Assembly: GCA_963696525.1 (NCBI GenBank)
Contig: CAVOKO010000009.1
Span: forward strand, 1,612,001 to 1,676,000
Direction of reading: 5' to 3'
Length of the DNA: 64,000 bases
Origin: CAWBRT01 sp963696525
GTDB lineage: Bacteria; Acidobacteriota; Terriglobia; Terriglobales; Acidobacteriaceae
Made by a program: the position numbers and the translations under genes. Positions within the stretch are counted from its first letter, which is position 1. The number at the start of each line of letters is the position of its first letter. Of this stretch, positions 35,984-44,200 are shown in pieces. The notes beneath the pieces are model-generated. The model did no database searches. It was not told the DNA's origin and saw nothing but the letters and a program-made list of their open reading frames with translations.

Positions 35984-37546
35984 ATGAAAGATTCCAGCCG
36001 GCGGCAATTGCTTAAAGGAATTGGTGTAACTGGGGTTGCGTTGACGATGGGTGGTTTCCCACTTGCCGAGACATCGTCAGTTCGCCAGGACTTGGATAGT
36101 GGCTCCGCGCAGCCCGATTCGGAGGCGATGAGAAAGACAGATGAAACTAGACGAGAGTGGCCGGCCGGCAATCCTTATACGCGCGGCATAGCCGAATTTG
36201 TTTCGGGATTAACTGTCTCGGCGATCCCTTCCGAGGTCCGGCATCGCATCAAGTTATTGATGCTTGATTCCGTGGGATGCGCAATCTATGGGGCTAATCT
36301 TCCATGGAGTCAAATCCTTCAAGGGAAACTGAATCGGCTGGACGAAACCCGGTCCTGTACGGTCTGGGGGACAAGGTATCGGCTTTCCGCGCCGCATGCT
36401 GCACTGGTAAACGGCACCGAGGTTCAAGGGTTCGAACTTGACGATGTCCACCGCCGAGCCGTTCTTCATGTCGGCGCCGTGGTGCTGCCTGCCGTGTTTG
36501 CCGTGGCAGAAACCCGCAAGGACTTGACGGGTAAAGATCTCATGACAGCCGCGGTTGCAGGTTATGAGATCGGTCCGCGGGTTGGCATTTGCATGGGCCC
36601 CGAACATATCAGCCAGGGCTGGCATTCGGGTGCCACTCTCGGCGTTTTTTCGGCCGGCGCCGGCGCCGCTCGTGCCCTCCAGCTCGATGCCGATAAGACG
36701 GTGCATGCCCTCGGAATTGCCGGCACCCAGGCCGCAGGACTCATGGCCGCGCAATACGGTTCCATGGTAAAACGCATGCACGCTGGTCGAGCCGCGCAGA
36801 GCGGGCTGTATGGCGCTTTCTTCGCAGAGGCTGGATTCACAGGCATTACTAATGTTCTGGAAAGCGAGTATGGCGGCTTTTGCACCACTTTTTCCCGCTC
36901 CAAGGATCGCTTCAATTTGAGCGAGTTGACAGCCGGACTCGGTCAGGTTTGGCAGACCATGGAAATCTCTCTCAAGTTCTACTCCTGCGTCGCCAGCAAT
37001 CACACCACACTGGACGCGATTCGGGGTCTTCAGGCAGATTACCATTTCACCCGCGACGATGTCCGCCGGATCGTGGTGCACGCATCGCAGGCAACAGTGG
37101 ATCATGTCGGCTGGAAATACGTTCCCCAGGGACTTACCTCGGCACAACTCAACCTGTCCTATTGCGTTGCAACCTACTTGATCGAAGGCGACTGCTTTGT
37201 TGACCAATTCACCGAAGAGAAAGTCGCCGATCCCGAGCGCATGGCTTTGGCCGAAAAGGTGGAAGTGATGCACGACCCCGAGATCACGAAAAAGGGCTCC
37301 AGGTTTCGGCATATGGTGCGTGTACAAGTGGAACTCAAGGATGGCCGGATACTCGAGAAAACGGTTCAGGCGCCGCGTGGCAGCGAAAGCAATTTCGCCA
37401 CTGACGAGGATGTCGTCGCGAAGTTCCAGAACCTTGCCGGGCACGTGCTACCTCGGCCCAAGGTGGAGCAAATTCGAGACAAGATACTAGACATCGAGTC
37501 TCTTCAGAACGTTACGGACCTCGTTCGCTCCTTGGGAATTGCCTAA
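35984..37546 (+). CDS. MmgE/PrpD-family dehydratase/decarboxylase with Tat-type signal
   Basis: A 520-residue MmgE/PrpD protein (2-methylcitrate dehydratase, cis-aconitate decarboxylase and relatives). It begins MKDSSRRQLLKGIGVTGVAL: a twin-arginine motif (SRRQLLK) and a moderately hydrophobic helix, so export by Tat is predicted. The catalytic body follows from ~residue 60 (TRGIAEFVSGL, LLMLDSVGCAIYG, ELDDVHRRAVLHVGAVVLPA, HSGATLGVFSAGAGAARAL, YSCVASNHTTLDAI). AGGAG lies eight bases before the ATG. It follows the aconitase by 44 bases. A periplasmic location is atypical for a central-metabolism enzyme. Confidence 0.82.
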   Translation: MKDSSRRQLLKGIGVTGVALTMGGFPLAETSSVRQDLDSGSAQPDSEAMRKTDETRREWPAGNPYTRGIAEFVSGLTVSAIPSEVRHRIKLLMLDSVGCAIYGANLPWSQILQGKLNRLDETRSCTVWGTRYRLSAPHAALVNGTEVQGFELDDVHRRAVLHVGAVVLPAVFAVAETRKDLTGKDLMTAAVAGYEIGPRVGICMGPEHISQGWHSGATLGVFSAGAGAARALQLDADKTVHALGIAGTQAAGLMAAQYGSMVKRMHAGRAAQSGLYGAFFAEAGFTGITNVLESEYGGFCTTFSRSKDRFNLSELTAGLGQVWQTMEISLKFYSCVASNHTTLDAIRGLQADYHFTRDDVRRIVVHASQATVDHVGWKYVPQGLTSAQLNLSYCVATYLIEGDCFVDQFTEEKVADPERMALAEKVEVMHDPEITKKGSRFRHMVRVQVELKDGRILEKTVQAPRGSESNFATDEDVVAKFQNLAGHVLPRPKVEQIRDKILDIESLQNVTDLVRSLGIA

Positions 37547-37725
37547 AAAAGAGACAGCGATTCAGCGGCTTGTAGCATGCGCGCTATCTTTTCGTTCGGG
37601 TGATTGTCTCTTGCACCGGGTTTTCCTATAAGACCTGATAAAAGATGCGCAAAGACATTCCTCCGTCCCAGCATCTTCGGATCGCCGCCGACCGTGCCGA
37701 ATGCGGATGCGCTTCAGTCTGCACA

Positions 37726-37937
37726 GAGGACGAGCGAGCCTGTTCACTCACGCTTTGTTTGGAGCAAGTGGCCTGACCGCCACCGTGGGCGGCGTGTCCG
37801 CGACGGAAAACGCTTTTGCCATGGCATTGGGAGCAGGTGTCGACGTCCGTGTCACGCCTCGCATCGCGGTTCGCGTGATTCAGACTGACTACCTGCTCAG
37901 CCGGCTGGGACTGGCTGGCGCGAAAAACGCAAATTGA
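37726..37937 (+). pseudogene. C-terminal fragment of an outer-membrane beta-barrel protein
   Basis: About 70 residues read SLFTHALFGASGL...TENAFAMALGAGVDVRVTPR and IAVRVIQTDYLLSRLG, ending at 37937. The alternating polar/apolar strands and the AMALGAGVDVRVTPRIAVRV motif are typical of the last two strands of OmpA-type beta-barrels common in Acidobacteria. There is no start, signal peptide or preceding barrel, so this is a 3' remnant. It sits right after the PrpD gene. Confidence 0.6.
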
Positions 37938-38158
37938 TGAACACGAGCAGGCGCAGCGGCATATAGAGCTCGTCCAGGACTTTCGCGCGACGAAAGCCCT
38001 CGACGCTGAACAGAACTGCTGTTGTGCTCCAACCGACTCAGCCCATCCGACAAACTGTGGGAACTGCTGCTATTGGGCGGGGCATGCGCCCCTGATATGT
38101 TTATGAGTCATGCCGCGAGTCAAGCTTTTCTCATCCAAGATGAACGAGATATTCACGC

Positions 38159-38476
38159 ATGAGCTTCGAGCCAATTGAAAACTATGGGGCGATTGGCAAC
38201 ATGTGCTCGATCGCCCTGGTTGGTATGAACGGATCAATCGATTTTCTCTGCTGCCCAGATGCGATGTGGCACTCCCCGTATGGAGTAAGCGATGCTTGCA
38301 ATAAAAGCCCGCTAGGTGTTCCCTTCGCTCGGTCCAATCGAGGCAGCGACGTGCAAAGCTTCTGCGTTCTTCTGTTCCCTCGGTTCTGCTTGACGCTTCA
38401 CTTCAATTTGTCTGCCGTGGCTCGTCGAGAAAAAGCTGCACTTCACGGAATAGTTGCATGCGGTTGCGTTCCATGA
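38159..38476 (+). pseudogene. N-terminal fragment of a glycoside hydrolase family 15 (glucoamylase-like) protein
   Basis: The first ~33 residues (MSFEPIENYGAIGNM, then CSIALVGMNGSIDFLCCP) match the invariant start of bacterial GH15 glucoamylase/trehalase proteins (IxDYGxIGNxxxAALVxxxGSIDWLCxP). The similarity stops near 38260, and the remaining ~70 residues do not look like GH15, which normally runs to ~600 residues. The frame's end overlaps the alpha/beta hydrolase on the other strand. A 5' remnant of a lost gene is the best reading. Confidence 0.65.
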
Positions 38477-39449
38477 TGACTGTATGTGTTCCCTCGCCGA
38501 TGATTATGCGCCGCTTGTATGGAGCATTCGTAAGCTTTTCAAAAAGGCCCTGGGACATCGCGAGTGGCGTATCCGCGTCCCATTCAGCGTTGATAAGCAG
38601 CACGGGAACTTTGAGTTGGGCTGGATCGTAGTACGGCTTACCTGCCCCCCAGTAGGCCCGTATATCCTGCAGCACGCCATTTGGCGCGCGCAACACGGGT
38701 GGATTCATCGCCGCCCCTTCGGGATCGCTAGCCTGGGTTGCCGCAGCCCATTTCTCAAACCATCCCTCCGGAATAAGATCTTTCTTCTTGTCCTCCGGTA
38801 CTCCGGTCAGCCACCGGTTCTTAGCCGCCGCCATCGAGACGGTTCGATATGCCGGCAGTTGGCCGGTCATGGGTATGGTCGTCACGTTCCCTACCCAGAG
38901 GGGAGCGTAGAGTACCAGTCTTTCGACCTTGTCGTTGTTCTTGGTGGTGTATCCAGCCATGATCATGGTGCCCCACGACCAGCCAATCAAGTTCACCTTC
39001 GACACGTGTCGGCGGGCAAGGATGTTGTCCACCACGGCAGCCACATCCCGGATGGCCGTGTCGGTGTCAACAAGAGGCGGATTCTTATCCGCCGGCTGAC
39101 TCATCTCCGGTGGCCGGGTTGAGCGGCTGTAGCCGCGCAGGTCCATCAAATAAGCATCAAAGCCTCGCTGCGCGATATAGTCCATCCACGATAATCCGTT
39201 CAACTGCAGATCGAACGAGGTATCTGCCGGATAGGTCGCACCATGGACGAAGAGGACGATTTTGTCCGAACTGAAGCTCTTGACGCCTTTCAGGTGTTTA
39301 TTTCGAACAAATATCTGAATGCCCGGGTCCGAAGCTTTAACAAAATAATCTTCGCTGACCAGGGGCTTCGATTGTGCCACTGCCACGCTGGCAACTGCCA
39401 GAATAGAACCAAGCAAAATCAACCACGGAACAATGCGATGGGCGGTCAT
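38403..39449 (-). CDS. Secreted alpha/beta hydrolase
   Basis: A 348-residue alpha/beta-fold hydrolase with a Sec signal peptide (core residues ~7-23, cleavage near VAVAQ). The nucleophile elbow is GWSWGT (S158), the oxyanion region is VLFVHGATYP, and the acid and base are D291 (NAEWDADTP) and H322 (GEGTHTVIMER). An esterase or lipase-like activity in the periplasm is likely; substrate unknown. The body is complete. The 3' end overlaps the GH15 remnant on the opposite strand, consistent with that remnant being non-functional. Confidence 0.85.
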   Translation of the reverse strand: MTAHRIVPWLILLGSILAVASVAVAQSKPLVSEDYFVKASDPGIQIFVRNKHLKGVKSFSSDKIVLFVHGATYPADTSFDLQLNGLSWMDYIAQRGFDAYLMDLRGYSRSTRPPEMSQPADKNPPLVDTDTAIRDVAAVVDNILARRHVSKVNLIGWSWGTMIMAGYTTKNNDKVERLVLYAPLWVGNVTTIPMTGQLPAYRTVSMAAAKNRWLTGVPEDKKKDLIPEGWFEKWAAATQASDPEGAAMNPPVLRAPNGVLQDIRAYWGAGKPYYDPAQLKVPVLLINAEWDADTPLAMSQGLFEKLTNAPYKRRIIIGEGTHTVIMERNRMQLFREVQLFLDEPRQTN

Positions 39450-39827
39450 CTAACAATTCTCTCCTCAGTTGTATATCGGTTTCACAACTTTTCGGGAATT
39501 TACTCTTCAGCTTTCAATCGCTCGAATTGTACTGCTCGTGAACGCTTTTGCAAGCCAAAGCTGCATCTGCGACCGGAAAAACAACGTGCCGCCGCATCGT
39601 GCTGCGGGATTTATATGTTCGGGGCTAGACCGAAGCTTGCAACAGGCGCTCTGCCCCAGCGCCCTCGACCGGCACCTGAGGCGTCCACGAACAAAATCCA
39701 GGCATTCGTCCGTGGACGCTTCTGTGCCGTAATCATGAGTCGGCCACGCCCACCCGTCTGCTTCGCGGTGATCGACGTCCCTGCGACCCACCGTGCAGCT
39801 CGTTGAATTCGCGGTGACGTCGAAACC
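39450..39827. other. Intergenic stretch, no gene recognised
   Basis: About 380 bases between two minus-strand genes. Small frames on both strands (39469-39732 +, 39507-39791 -) carry no recognisable motif. Confidence 0.5.
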
Positions 39828-41504
39828 CTACTTAACCGGGGGTGGTGCCAGTATTTCGATGTCGGTCACGACATCGATGACGACCGGACGGTCGGCCTGG
39901 AAAGCTCGCTGCAAGGCTCCGGACAGCTCTTTGGGGTCCTCAACGCGGATTCCGACCGCGCCCATGTCCTCGGCGATACGGGCGAAATTAACTTTACTAA
40001 AGGTCCAAATCTCACGTGCCCAATCACTTTGGTGGCCGCCGTATACGCGGTCGAAGCCAGGCTTCGACTGATTGCCGCTGTTATTGTTGTTGACGACGGT
40101 CACCGTGTTGATGCCGCGCCGCACCGCCGTTTCGATCTCGGCGATGTGGTACCAGAAACCGGCATCGCCAGTGAAGACCACCACAGGGCGGTCCGGGCAG
40201 GCGCACTTGGCGCCGAGCCCGGCCGAGAAAGCCCAGCCGAGATGTCCAGAGCTGCGGAGATAGCTTTGCGTGTTGGCGCGCGTATCGTACATGCCACCCA
40301 TCCACATGCCCGCATGGCCGGTGTCGGCAAAGACGATGGCGTCGTCCGGCACATTTTTCGTCAATTCCTGGCAGATACGCTCGGGACGAATCGGCACGGC
40401 ATTCGATTCGAGGAATGGCTGATACTTTGCGTACCACTCGCGGCAGATCGAGCCGATGGTCTCGTTCCAAGCCAGACGCCGATTGGCAGTGGAGCGGTCC
40501 AGGTGTTCGAGCATGCGCCGCATAGTCACTTTCACGTCTCCGCAAATCGCCACCTTTAGCGGATAGTTGCGGCCGAGTACCTCGGGATTTATGTCGACCT
40601 GAATGGTTGCGACGCCAACCGCCGGCACGGTCCAGAAATTTGTGGTCATGCCTCCGGCCTCGCTGCCCACGTAGAAAATAAGATCTGCCTGCTGCACCAC
40701 CCGGTTGGCAGTTTCGCGGGAATAGGTTCCCATGACCCCGACCGACAGCGGATGGCAGCCCGGAATCGTGCCTTTGCCATTGAGCGAAGTAGCGACAGGG
40801 ATGCCGAGGGCTTCGGCAAGCGCCACCACTTCCTTCTGGGCGCCGGACCAGCGCACGCCACCGCCCGCAACGATGAGCGGCCGCTCCGCCTTCTGCAGCA
40901 ATTCCAGGGCGGCGAGAATGCTGCTCAGCTCAGGCTCTGGACGGAAGGGAGGGACTCGGGCATAGAGATCCTCGCACAGGGGCTGCATCGCCGCCGACTC
41001 GCCATCAATCTGGCCCTCGTTGCCACGGAACTGCAGATGCACCGGCCCCGGCGTTCCGGAAACGGCAACACGGAAGGCTTGGCGCAGCATGTCCGGGAAG
41101 CGCTCGACCGAATCGATAGTGGCGTTGAACTTCGTCACCGGTGCGAAGGAGGGAACGTCGTCGACCTCCTGGTAGGCCTTCTTGAAGTTGGTTTTGGGAT
41201 CACGTCCCCCTGTGAAAGCAATGACTGGCGAATGTGCGAGCCAAGCGTCGCGCAAGCCGGCTGCGATATTGAGAGCGCCAACGACTTGTGCCGCGCAGAC
41301 TCCGAGCCGGCCCGAGGCGCGGGCATAGCCGTCGGCCATGTAGGCGGCGGATTTCTCGCCGTGGGTGCGGATCACCTGAATCTTCGTCCGTCGCTCGATT
41401 TCAAGCAAGGTCCGGCGCAGTATGGCCGGCACCATGAACAGGTGGGTAACCCCGTAGCCCTGCAACATCTCCGCAAGCACCTGCGCGCCCGTTATCTCAT
41501 TCAT
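39828..41504 (-). CDS. Thiamin-diphosphate-dependent enzyme (acetolactate synthase / decarboxylase-like)
   Basis: A 558-residue ThDP enzyme with the three usual domains. The N-terminal PYR domain has the cofactor-activating Glu (E50, THGEKSAAYMADGYAR), the central domain reads GGGVRWSGAQKEV, and the PP domain has GDAGFWYHIAEIETAVRRG...VVNNNN, the GDG-x(24-27)-N Mg/ThDP motif (GDA here). Substrate class cannot be settled between acetolactate synthase-like ligases, benzoylformate-type decarboxylases and 2-oxoacid lyases; ilvN is absent, which argues against classical acetolactate synthase. It is the last gene of the Liv/SDR region, after a 388-base gap. Confidence 0.82.
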   Translation of the reverse strand: MNEITGAQVLAEMLQGYGVTHLFMVPAILRRTLLEIERRTKIQVIRTHGEKSAAYMADGYARASGRLGVCAAQVVGALNIAAGLRDAWLAHSPVIAFTGGRDPKTNFKKAYQEVDDVPSFAPVTKFNATIDSVERFPDMLRQAFRVAVSGTPGPVHLQFRGNEGQIDGESAAMQPLCEDLYARVPPFRPEPELSSILAALELLQKAERPLIVAGGGVRWSGAQKEVVALAEALGIPVATSLNGKGTIPGCHPLSVGVMGTYSRETANRVVQQADLIFYVGSEAGGMTTNFWTVPAVGVATIQVDINPEVLGRNYPLKVAICGDVKVTMRRMLEHLDRSTANRRLAWNETIGSICREWYAKYQPFLESNAVPIRPERICQELTKNVPDDAIVFADTGHAGMWMGGMYDTRANTQSYLRSSGHLGWAFSAGLGAKCACPDRPVVVFTGDAGFWYHIAEIETAVRRGINTVTVVNNNNSGNQSKPGFDRVYGGHQSDWAREIWTFSKVNFARIAEDMGAVGIRVEDPKELSGALQRAFQADRPVVIDVVTDIEILAPPPVK

Positions 41505-41892
41505 CTGCGAAGCACTCCTTCGTTAAAGTCCTATATGAAAAAGCAAATTCTGACATCGGTCGTCCATTCCCAGATTCCCGGGATCAGAACACCTCGGATC
41601 GATCCCCGGAGTCGTTGGTACTTCCTTCCGCGATATTGGTCGTATTGCGGAGCGGAGCAGATAGGCGGACTAAGTCTGTTTTGCTATGGCAACTACAGTA
41701 GCTTGCCCCGTGATGGCAAGCAACTGAAATATTGCGGGCGCTCACCGGGCTGACCGCATCCACTTCTGAAATCAGACTAGACGAACGCCGGTTTCCTCCG
41801 AGAGCGACGCAGTGCCTGGTGTCATGGCAGGGAGCGAACTTGGGCGAGCAACCGCAGCCTGCTAGTGCAGGGCCAGGCAAAACCTTCATCCA
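41505..41892. other. Intergenic stretch, no gene recognised
   Basis: About 390 bases between the SDR gene and the ThDP-enzyme gene, both on the minus strand. No terminator hairpin or coding pattern stood out. It could carry a separate promoter for the ThDP gene. Confidence 0.45.
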
Positions 41893-42720
41893 TTACAGAT
41901 AACCGTTCGCCGTCCAGCCACCATCTGCAACTACGGTTTGGCCGGTGATGAACGCCGCGCTATCGGAAGCCAGGAACAAAGCGAGTTCCGCGATTTCGTC
42001 CGGCTCGGCGAACCGCCCTAGTGGGGTACGCTTTTTCAGCGCGTCAACATCGATACGACCCACACGAGCCAGTTCATCCACGAGAGCCGTACCAACGTAT
42101 CCTGGTGCGAGTGCGTTCACGCGGACCCCAAGTGGTGCCCACTCGACTGCGAGAACCTTGGTCAGCGAAACCACCGCAGCCTTAGTCGCACAGTAAGCGG
42201 CTCTATGCGGCGCTGCGGAAATGCCATACATAGAAGCGGTATTGAGAATGACGCCGCGCCCCACGCGCGTCATGCGCCGTCCCGCTGCCTGCGCGCACAG
42301 AAAAACCCCGGTTAAATTGATCTCCACCACGTGCCGCCATTCAGAGAGCGGCAACTCAAGCGCGGGCATGTTGGAGGCGACCCCGGCGTTGTTCAGGAGA
42401 ACGTCGACGCTTCCGAATCGAACTTCAGCCTGCACGAAGGCACGCTCCACCGCAGTTTCATCGGTGGTGGAACCGCAAGCTGCTTCGACGCCGATGTTGG
42501 CGTATGCGCTCTTCAGCTCTTTGCCTGCGCGCGCCAGCCCGTCAGGGTTAATGTCAAATAGCGTCAGGTGCGCTCCAGCAACGGCAAAAGCTCTGGCGGC
42601 GGCGAAACCAATGCCACTTGCTCCTCCGGTAATGAGTACGGATTTGCCCTTCAAACCAGGATAGGTTGCGCGCTGTCCGCCAGCGCTCGAAGCTGTTTCA
42701 GCACTTGTCGAAGTCGTCAT
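41893..42720 (-). CDS. Short-chain dehydrogenase/reductase (SDR)
   Basis: A 275-residue classical SDR. The cofactor motif is ITGGASGIGFAAARAFA, followed by NNAGVAS, the catalytic Ser in LNTASMYGI, the YCATKAA Tyr-Lys pair, and a C-terminal TGQTVVADGGW. The Asp after the second strand (LFDIN) favours NAD(H). The ATG at 42720 overlaps the livF stop in an ATGA junction, so the gene is translationally coupled to the ABC transporter and probably oxidises the imported compound. A GTG four codons earlier is less likely. Confidence 0.88.
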   Translation of the reverse strand: MTTSTSAETASSAGGQRATYPGLKGKSVLITGGASGIGFAAARAFAVAGAHLTLFDINPDGLARAGKELKSAYANIGVEAACGSTTDETAVERAFVQAEVRFGSVDVLLNNAGVASNMPALELPLSEWRHVVEINLTGVFLCAQAAGRRMTRVGRGVILNTASMYGISAAPHRAAYCATKAAVVSLTKVLAVEWAPLGVRVNALAPGYVGTALVDELARVGRIDVDALKKRTPLGRFAEPDEIAELALFLASDSAAFITGQTVVADGGWTANGYL

Positions 42721-43442
42721 ACCGCCAACCATTCTTTCAGCAGTTGAGGATTGTTGGTGAGTTCGTCAGGCGTGCCGTGGAACACGATGCGGCCGTGTCC
42801 CATGACGCACACCTCGGTGGAAACTTTGAGCGCGATGGTGAGTTTCTGCTCAACCAGAACCACCGAGACGCCCTTCCGATGAATGTCGCGAATGGCATCT
42901 TTGACCACCGCGACGATCTTTGGAGCAAGGCCCTCGGTCGGCTCATCGATCAGAAGCACCTGTGGGTTGCCCAACAACGAACGGCAGATGGTGAGCATCT
43001 GCTGTTCGCCCCCGGAGAGGTTCCCAGCTTTGGTTCTGCGCCGCTGTTTGAGCAGAGGAAAATAATCGAACATCTGATCGGCCGTCCAAGAAGGCGCGTC
43101 GTTCCTGGGTGGCTGTTCGCCCATGCGAAGATTCTCATCTACGGTCAGGTTCGCGAAGATTTCGCGTTCCTCCGGCACGAAGCTGACACCCGCGCGGCAG
43201 ACTCTGTAAGGACGCGCGCCCGCCAAATTCATCCCGTTCAACCACACTTCTCCCGATGTAGGACTGACCAGACCCATGATGGCCTTCAATGTAGTGGAGC
43301 GTCCGGAACCGTTGCGACCCAGCAAACTTACGACCTCCCCCTTGCCGACCTGAAAGGTTACGCCATGCAGGATGTGACTCTTGCCATAGTGAACGTGCAA
43401 ATCCTGCACCTGCAGCAGCGCCCGGTTCTGCGTCCCATTCAT
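42717..43442 (-). CDS. livF: Branched-chain amino-acid-type ABC transporter ATPase (LivF) with Arg in Walker A
   Basis: A 241-residue ABC ATPase of the LivF type: short, with NLSGGEQQMLTICRSLL (signature), LLIDEPTEGLAP (Walker B) and VVLVEQK (switch region). The P-loop reads GRNGSGRST, so residue 48 is Arg (codon CGC, 43299-43301) in place of the usual Walker A Lys. The rest is intact. Stop overlaps the SDR start; the gene overlaps livG by four bases. The imported substrate may be an amino acid, amide or aromatic/organic acid, since this transporter class is broad. Confidence 0.88.
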   Translation of the reverse strand: MNGTQNRALLQVQDLHVHYGKSHILHGVTFQVGKGEVVSLLGRNGSGRSTTLKAIMGLVSPTSGEVWLNGMNLAGARPYRVCRAGVSFVPEEREIFANLTVDENLRMGEQPPRNDAPSWTADQMFDYFPLLKQRRRTKAGNLSGGEQQMLTICRSLLGNPQVLLIDEPTEGLAPKIVAVVKDAIRDIHRKGVSVVLVEQKLTIALKVSTEVCVMGHGRIVFHGTPDELTNNPQLLKEWLAV

Positions 43443-44200
43443 ACGCTAACCTCTTCGCCAAGGTAGGCTTCCTGGACGCGCCGGTCATTGCGAATCTCCT
43501 CCGGAGTACCGGTAGCAATTACCTCACCGTAGACGAGTACGCTGATGCGGTGACTGAGCGAGAACACGACGGCCATGTCGTGCTCGACAATCAGCAGCGT
43601 GCGCCCGCGAGTAAGCTCCAGGATCAGCGATTTGGTGTACTCGGTCTCCTCCTTGGACATCCCCGCCATGGGTTCGTCGAGCAGGATCATCTTGGGATCT
43701 GACGCGAGCGTCATACCGATCTCCAGCGAACGTTGCTCGGAATACGACAATGCGCCTGCCGCCGTGTCGCGACGCGCTTGCAGCCGCAGATGCTCCAGGA
43801 GCTGTTCGGCTTCCTGACGAACACCACCCAGCCGTTCGATTGACGTCCACAAGGTATATTGCACCTTGTGGCGTTGCATGACCGCGAGGCGGAGGTTCTC
43901 GAAGACGGTGAGGCCGGCAAAGATACTTGTGACCTGGAAAGAGCGAGCGAGGCCAAGGCGATTGATACGTTGCGGCGTCATCCCCTGAACCTCTTTCCCG
44001 GCAAAAATGATTTCCCCGTGGCCCGGAGCAAAGTGGCCGGATATGAGATGAAACAGCGTCGATTTGCCGGCGCCGTTCGGTCCAATGAGCGCGTGCCGTT
44101 CTCCGCTTGCAACGCTCAGGTTCACGCCACGAATTATGTGCGCATCGCCAAACGACTTATGCACATTACGCAACGAAAGGATTGCTTCATTCGCGTTCAT
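43439..44200 (-). CDS. livG: Branched-chain amino-acid-type ABC transporter ATPase (LivG)
   Basis: A 253-residue ABC ATPase of the LivG type. Walker A is GPNGAGKST, the LivG-specific region reads RINRLGLARSFQVTSIFAGLTVFENL, the signature is ALSYSEQRSLEIG, and Walker B is MILLDEPMAGMS. It keeps the canonical Lys, in contrast to its partner LivF. It overlaps the LivM stop (4 bases) and the LivF start (4 bases). The two ATPases should form a heterodimer beneath LivH/LivM. Confidence 0.92.
   Translation of the reverse strand: MNANEAILSLRNVHKSFGDAHIIRGVNLSVASGERHALIGPNGAGKSTLFHLISGHFAPGHGEIIFAGKEVQGMTPQRINRLGLARSFQVTSIFAGLTVFENLRLAVMQRHKVQYTLWTSIERLGGVRQEAEQLLEHLRLQARRDTAAGALSYSEQRSLEIGMTLASDPKMILLDEPMAGMSKEETEYTKSLILELTRGRTLLIVEHDMAVVFSLSHRISVLVYGEVIATGTPEEIRNDRRVQEAYLGEEVSV

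Noticed and set aside
37549..37612. Eight-base inverted repeat AAGAGACA / TGTCTCTT flanking ~50 bases after the PrpD gene
   Set aside because: Too short and spaced too widely for a terminator or IS end; expected by chance at this length.
37919..38106. Cys-rich plus-strand frame following the OMP remnant
   Set aside because: No start, no known motif; the clustered Cys residues are suggestive but not enough for a call.
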